A stretch of 27,906 nt of DNA from a virus, in IMG/VR virus record IMGVR_UViG_3300032116_001062, positions 1 to 27,906 of that record. One strand, given 5' to 3'. The position numbers were made by a program, and so were the translations under genes. Shown here piece by piece: positions 24,554-27,906 of this stretch. Each line of letters opens with the position of its first letter. Positions within the stretch are counted from its first letter, which is position 1. The notes under the pieces were generated by a model, which saw only the letters and a program-made list of their open reading frames with translations, made no database searches and had not been told where the DNA came from.

Positions 24554-24981
24554 ACGGTAAAGTACATAAAGTACTAAGACTATCAAGAGCTAAAGACGAA
24601 GTGGTTGCCTGGTCCTATGTAGATAAAAAAAGAGTTATGTATTCGTATGCCCAAGTAGATAAAAATATGGAAAGGGCATATACTGTATTAGAAGCAGGCA
24701 AAATTTTAGGCAGGCATAGGGTAACAATTGAAGAATATATTTTGCAGGGCAAAATCAAACAGCCTCAAAAAGTATATCCAATTAGTAATCCAGAAAGCAC
24801 TTGGTCTAAATACATGTTGAGCGAATCGGACATTTTGGACATTCATCAATTCATTATTGATGCTGGCCACATAAGAGATCTTCCCTCAAGGGCAGAACTG
24901 CAGGCTCTTCTCAAACACAATTTAATATTGTATACTAAGACCACTGACGGTAAATTTGTCCCTGTATGGAAGGCGGAGTAA
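24499..24981 (+). CDS. Helix-turn-helix DNA-binding protein (possible regulator)
   Basis: A 160-residue protein. Residues ~55-85 (AYTVLEAGKILGRHRVTIEE, then ILQGKIKQPQKVY) have the excisionase/MerR-type winged-helix pattern: a helix entered by V-x-EAGKILG, the turn, a recognition helix, and a G-KI wing. The N-terminal 45 residues are basic. A second helical segment (SESDILDIHQFIIDAGH) follows the HTH. The ATG lies within the zinc-ribbon gene and has only a distant purine run (aaggag, 24477-24482), so the exact start is uncertain. It may regulate this phage's own promoters or assist replication. Confidence 0.7.
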   Translation: MARENRQRLRKKFVYFFLNGKVHKVLRLSRAKDEVVAWSYVDKKRVMYSYAQVDKNMERAYTVLEAGKILGRHRVTIEEYILQGKIKQPQKVYPISNPESTWSKYMLSESDILDIHQFIIDAGHIRDLPSRAELQALLKHNLILYTKTTDGKFVPVWKAE

Positions 24982-25187
24982 TGGCAGAAACAAGAGTTAA
25001 GGTAGACCTATCTTTTACACGTAACCTCGGAAATTACGAAAGCATTAGAATTAATGTTGGCGTTGAAGACGATGTTCGCAAAGGAGAAAATGTAGAGACG
25101 GCTACCGAAAGAGTGTACGCCTTTGTAGAAAACAAGCTTATTCAAAAGACTCGTGAAGTTGAAAAGGAATTGAACAGTGGCAAATGA
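24981..25187 (+). CDS. Small conserved protein of the replication cluster (function unknown)
   Basis: A 68-residue protein beginning MAETRVKVDLSFTRNLGNYE. The start at 24981 is chosen because it overlaps the previous stop (TAATG) and has a ggcggag ribosome binding site; a longer frame from 24966 would lie inside the previous gene. The N-terminal half forms a beta pattern (RVKVDLSFTRN, SIRINVGVED) and the C-terminal half one charged helix (ATERVYAFVENKLIQKTREV). This compact strand-strand-helix form could be a nucleic-acid or partner-binding protein. It is not recognised as a named family. Confidence 0.7.
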   Translation: MAETRVKVDLSFTRNLGNYESIRINVGVEDDVRKGENVETATERVYAFVENKLIQKTREVEKELNSGK

Positions 25188-25494
25188 AAAACAGCCTTAC
25201 GTTCTTATTGGGCTATATGAATCTCTTTATTTGGAAAAGTACAGCAAGAAGCCTAAGCTAAACAAGTTTAGAGAAAAGTGGGCTATGCAAGATGTTATAG
25301 ATAGTGTAGGATTTGAAAGGGCTAAACAGCTTTTGATATACTATTTCAAAACATCTAAGTACGGGCACCCACTACAATTTTTTTATTATAACTTTGATAA
25401 GATTGATAGGGTTCAGCACGACACAGAGCAGGACAAGATACACAGAAGTATTTTAAGAGAAGAAACTAAGAGAATGGTTGAGGGAGATAAATGA
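25177..25494 (+). CDS. Small protein upstream of the helicase gene; possible helicase partner
   Basis: A 105-residue, mainly helical and basic protein. The start is GTG 25177, with aagga (25163-25167) at normal distance, and an 11-nt overlap with the gene before. Its stop overlaps the helicase start (ATGA), so the two are translated as a pair. Helix-rich segments include KFREKWAMQDVIDSVGFERA and a YYFKTSKYGHPLQFFYYNFD stretch. Phages often encode a helicase loader next to their DnaB-like helicase, and such a role is possible. No loader family motif was recognised. Confidence 0.65.
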   Translation: MANEKQPYVLIGLYESLYLEKYSKKPKLNKFREKWAMQDVIDSVGFERAKQLLIYYFKTSKYGHPLQFFYYNFDKIDRVQHDTEQDKIHRSILREETKRMVEGDK

Positions 25495-26741
25495 ATACAG
25501 AGGCGGAACTAATATCTGCAGTATGCAAGAATAAAGACATAAGCACTCTTCTTGCAGATAACGTAGATGATATCTTTACATCACACCGTGACATTTGGAA
25601 CTCTTTAAAGTCATACTACTATAAATTTAAGGCTGTACCAGAAGTAGGAATCTTGGTAGAGCGCTTCAAAGACTTTGAGCCAGTTGCAACCAAAGGTGAG
25701 ACTGGTTATTATTTAGATAAACTTAAGAACGAGTATCTAACCAGTAGACTAAAATCAATTCTTATTCAATCTGGATCCGCATTAAAAGAAGATGCAGCAG
25801 CCCGTGTACTTGCAGAAATGCAGATGAAGCTTGCGTCGTTAACAAAGTTTACAAACAATGTTCGTGACGTAGATGTTATTGACCTAGAAGCAGCAGAGAA
25901 TCATTTCCTTTCAGTTAAAGAACGTTCTGCAGTTATGGGCGGAAGTCCAGGAATCCTCACAGGATTTGAAGCAATTGATGCTGCATATCCTACAGGAATG
26001 GCTCCAGGACATTTAATTGTTGCTATTGGTTGGCCAGGTCGTGGTAAGACTTGGTTTACTTCCTACCTTGCATGTAAGGCTTGGGAGCAAGGCTTCAAAC
26101 CAATGATTGTTTCTCTTGAAATGTCGCCAGAGAATATGCGTGATCGTATATATACAATGATGGGCTCTGGATTATTTAAAGCTTCTGATTTCTCAAAGGG
26201 TGATGTAGATGTTGATACATTTAAATCTTGGGGTCAGAAAAAGTTTGCTGGAAAGAATTCATTTATTCTAGTATCAAATGAGGGAACTGCAGAAGTAACA
26301 CCTGCAACTATTCAAGGAAAGATTGATCAACATAAGCCAGATCTAGTCATCCTTGATTACCATCAATTATTTAATGACAACAAGAGAAGCAACTCTGAAG
26401 TAGAGCGTAACCGCAATATCTCTCGTGAGTTTAAACTTCTAGCGGTATCAAATAACATTCCCGTAATAGATATTACCGCAGCCACAGCAGATGATATCTC
26501 AGATCAAGACAATCCTCCAATGATGAGTCAGGTTGCTTGGTCAAAGGCAATTGAGTATGATGCTGATATGGCAATGGCTATTCACAGATACCCAGGAACT
26601 AATATGATTGAAGTTGTTTCAAGAAAAAACCGTCACGGTCAAGATTTTGATTTCTATCTCGATTGGGATATTAATCGAGGTATTATTACTCCGATTTATG
26701 AAAACCTACCATCTTTAAATAATGACCCATCGAAAAATTAA
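25491..26741 (+). CDS. DnaB-like replicative helicase
   Basis: A 416-residue superfamily 4 helicase expected to unwind DNA at the phage replication fork. The N-terminal helical domain is residues ~1-100. The RecA-like core starts with a GFEAIDAAYPTGMAPGHL segment and a Walker A GWPGRGKT (~179-186). Walker B is VILDYHQL (~285-292), and a DnaB-type KNRHG motif lies near 380. Ribosome binding site gaggga precedes ATG 25491. Arginine codons are mostly CGT, as in the tube gene and unlike the tail adhesins. It sits between the possible loader and the primase gene, a common replication cluster. Confidence 0.9.
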   Translation: MNTEAELISAVCKNKDISTLLADNVDDIFTSHRDIWNSLKSYYYKFKAVPEVGILVERFKDFEPVATKGETGYYLDKLKNEYLTSRLKSILIQSGSALKEDAAARVLAEMQMKLASLTKFTNNVRDVDVIDLEAAENHFLSVKERSAVMGGSPGILTGFEAIDAAYPTGMAPGHLIVAIGWPGRGKTWFTSYLACKAWEQGFKPMIVSLEMSPENMRDRIYTMMGSGLFKASDFSKGDVDVDTFKSWGQKKFAGKNSFILVSNEGTAEVTPATIQGKIDQHKPDLVILDYHQLFNDNKRSNSEVERNRNISREFKLLAVSNNIPVIDITAATADDISDQDNPPMMSQVAWSKAIEYDADMAMAIHRYPGTNMIEVVSRKNRHGQDFDFYLDWDINRGIITPIYENLPSLNNDPSKN

Positions 26742-27024
26742 AAGGTTTCAGATTGAGGTAGAGTTTGAAGATAACTCTCAGCTAATAAGTTTACGTCCTC
26801 AATACGAAAATTTATTAACACATGACATGAGAGGAAAAGGATACGTCAGGGTACTTGACATAGACCCTGCCTTTTCGGTAGAATTTACGGGCGAGACATG
26901 GAAGTTCTTAATGAGCATTCATGGTGTTTATGTGGGAAAGAAGAAGGCATGGCAATCAGAGGGTATAACACAAGGGAAGTCGATACCACGCAGTACACGC
27001 CAGCACATATTAAATCAATCCTAA
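26722..27024 (+). CDS. Small conserved protein between helicase and primase (function unknown)
   Basis: A 100-residue protein. It overlaps the helicase gene by 20 nt and the primase gene by 76 nt, so both ends are nested in other genes. Protein-like patterns support it being real: an N-terminal beta segment (KRFQIEVEFED), a central LDIDPAFSVEFTGETWKFL stretch, and a C-terminal VYVGKKKAWQSEGITQGK segment rich in Lys and Trp. No clear ribosome binding site precedes ATG 26722. No family is recognised. The alternative is a chance open frame, less likely given its unique 207-nt stretch, which would otherwise be an unexplained gap. Confidence 0.6.
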   Translation: MTHRKIKRFQIEVEFEDNSQLISLRPQYENLLTHDMRGKGYVRVLDIDPAFSVEFTGETWKFLMSIHGVYVGKKKAWQSEGITQGKSIPRSTRQHILNQS

Positions 27025-27906
27025 AATCAATAGGGTTGGAAGTGACTGGTGAGACTAGCAATGACTTTCTATGCTACTGCCCATTTCATTCAAATAGACA
27101 CACATCAAGCTTTAGCGTAAGCCGTGAGAAAGGCGCTTTCATTTGCTTTAATCCAGCATGCGGAGAAGCAGGCACTCTTCAAGAGTTAGTTAAGCGTGTA
27201 ATGAACAAGACAGAGTTTGAAGCAATGAGATTTATATCTTCAAAGGAGGCGGAAGCCTTAGAAAACTTTGACGAGTTGCTTGCAGAGACAATGGCAGACA
27301 AACCAGTATTTGAAGAGTTTTCTAAAGAAACATTAGATAAATTACATAAAGGATTAATATCAAGCGACAAAGCAAAAGATTATTTTAAGTCTCGTGGCAT
27401 ATTATCAGAAGCATTGTCTTACTTTGAATTAGGATATTCAGAAAATATGGGCATGGTAACTGTTCCAGTTCATAGCCCAGATGGAATGGCTATAGGAATT
27501 GTTGGCAGATCTATAGAAGGTAAAGCATTTAAGAACAGTACAAATTTGCCTAAGAGCAAAACATTATTTAATATTCACCGTGCCAAAAAAATTGGAGATC
27601 AGGTAATAGTTGTAGAGTCGAGCTTTGATGCAATACGCATACATCAGGCTGGGTTTCCAAATGTTGTGGCAACACTAGGTGGGTTCTTGTCAACAGAACA
27701 ACACAATCTATTAAATAGACATTTTAATAAAATAACTATTATGACAGACAATGATGTTGCTGGCAGGGAATTAGGGTACAGCATAGCCAATAAATTAAAG
27801 TTCAAAGACCTCTTGTGGGCTTCGTACGAATATGGTAAGATATACCCTCATGGTGCAAAAGATGCTGGCGATTTAACCGACGAGGAGATAAAAGCTTGTA
27901 TTAAAA
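26949..27906 (+). CDS. DnaG-like primase, incomplete at the right edge
   Basis: The first 319 residues of a primase that makes RNA primers; the frame is open to the window end. A CHC2-type zinc-binding domain is seen as C44-x2-H47-x18-C66-x4-C71 (CPFH; CFNPAC), with an additional C42. A TOPRIM core follows: VVESSFDA (E223) and MTDNDVAG (D267, D269). The zinc region plus TOPRIM define a DnaG-type primase. ATG 26949 is preferred because it places the zinc domain at the usual distance from the N terminus and has a purine-rich aagaagg just upstream. It overlaps the small upstream gene by 76 nt. It follows the helicase, a usual replication pair. Confidence 0.9.
   Translation, partial: MAIRGYNTREVDTTQYTPAHIKSILKSIGLEVTGETSNDFLCYCPFHSNRHTSSFSVSREKGAFICFNPACGEAGTLQELVKRVMNKTEFEAMRFISSKEAEALENFDELLAETMADKPVFEEFSKETLDKLHKGLISSDKAKDYFKSRGILSEALSYFELGYSENMGMVTVPVHSPDGMAIGIVGRSIEGKAFKNSTNLPKSKTLFNIHRAKKIGDQVIVVESSFDAIRIHQAGFPNVVATLGGFLSTEQHNLLNRHFNKITIMTDNDVAGRELGYSIANKLKFKDLLWASYEYGKIYPHGAKDAGDLTDEEIKACIK

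Noticed and set aside
24966-24980. Upstream ATG for the 68-residue protein
   Set aside because: ATG 24981 overlaps the preceding stop and has a better ribosome binding site; the extra five residues add nothing conserved.
1-27906. tRNA genes, CRISPR arrays, insertion sequences, integrase and lysis genes
   Set aside because: No cloverleaf-like sequence, spaced direct repeats, transposase, recombinase or endolysin/holin-like product was seen by eye; a tRNA scan would settle the first point.

Overview
This window is a contiguous piece of an AT-rich tailed double-stranded DNA bacteriophage genome. About 25 genes lie on the + strand with almost no intergenic space. Gene order and protein families indicate a siphovirus: head-tail connector proteins, tail terminator, major tail tube protein, a frameshifted tail-assembly chaperone pair, a 2116-residue tape measure protein and a series of large minor tail proteins. 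Several features resemble phages of Actinobacteria, including the style of the minor tail proteins, one candidate leaderless mRNA, and the order of tail genes followed by metallophosphoesterase, DnaB-like helicase and DnaG-like primase. The low GC would suit an AT-rich host such as a planktonic actinobacterium. That host assignment is inference; nothing in the window proves it.

Layout. 1-2933: five overlapping or closely packed head-completion and connector genes. 2934-3876: the major tail protein, isolated as its own unit between a probable terminator near its 5' side and a strong terminator at 3788-3813, followed by a promoter. 3877-4541: tail assembly chaperones G and GT, with a textbook -1 frameshift signal (C CCA AAC heptamer, 5-nt spacer, stem-loop spanning the G stop codon). 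4553-10903: tape measure protein. 10906-22027: distal tail, hub and adhesin proteins carrying discoidin-like, laminin G-like, fibronectin III and PKD-type domains. 22036-23484: a cassette of small coiled-coil proteins and two small proteins that look like tail or fiber accessories; most of it sits behind a very strong promoter and a perfect Shine-Dalgarno sequence. 23489-23553: a promoter running directly into a hairpin terminator. 23568-27906: early or replication-type genes, namely metallophosphoesterase, zinc ribbon, helix-turn-helix protein, two small conserved proteins, DnaB-like helicase, a small protein, and a DnaG-like primase that runs off the right edge.

The structural genes act in virion assembly in the usual order: head completion, tail tube and chaperones, tape measure, tip and adhesins. 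The right-hand genes act in DNA replication. No lysis genes, integrase, tRNA, CRISPR array or insertion sequence was found in this window. The most informative signals beyond ordinary annotation are the complete frameshift element, an unassigned domain inserted in the tape measure protein, a leaderless extended -10 promoter at 14695-14712, the promoter-into-terminator arrangement at 23489-23553, tandem small paralogs at 22036-22486, and a sharp arginine codon shift in the major tail protein gene.
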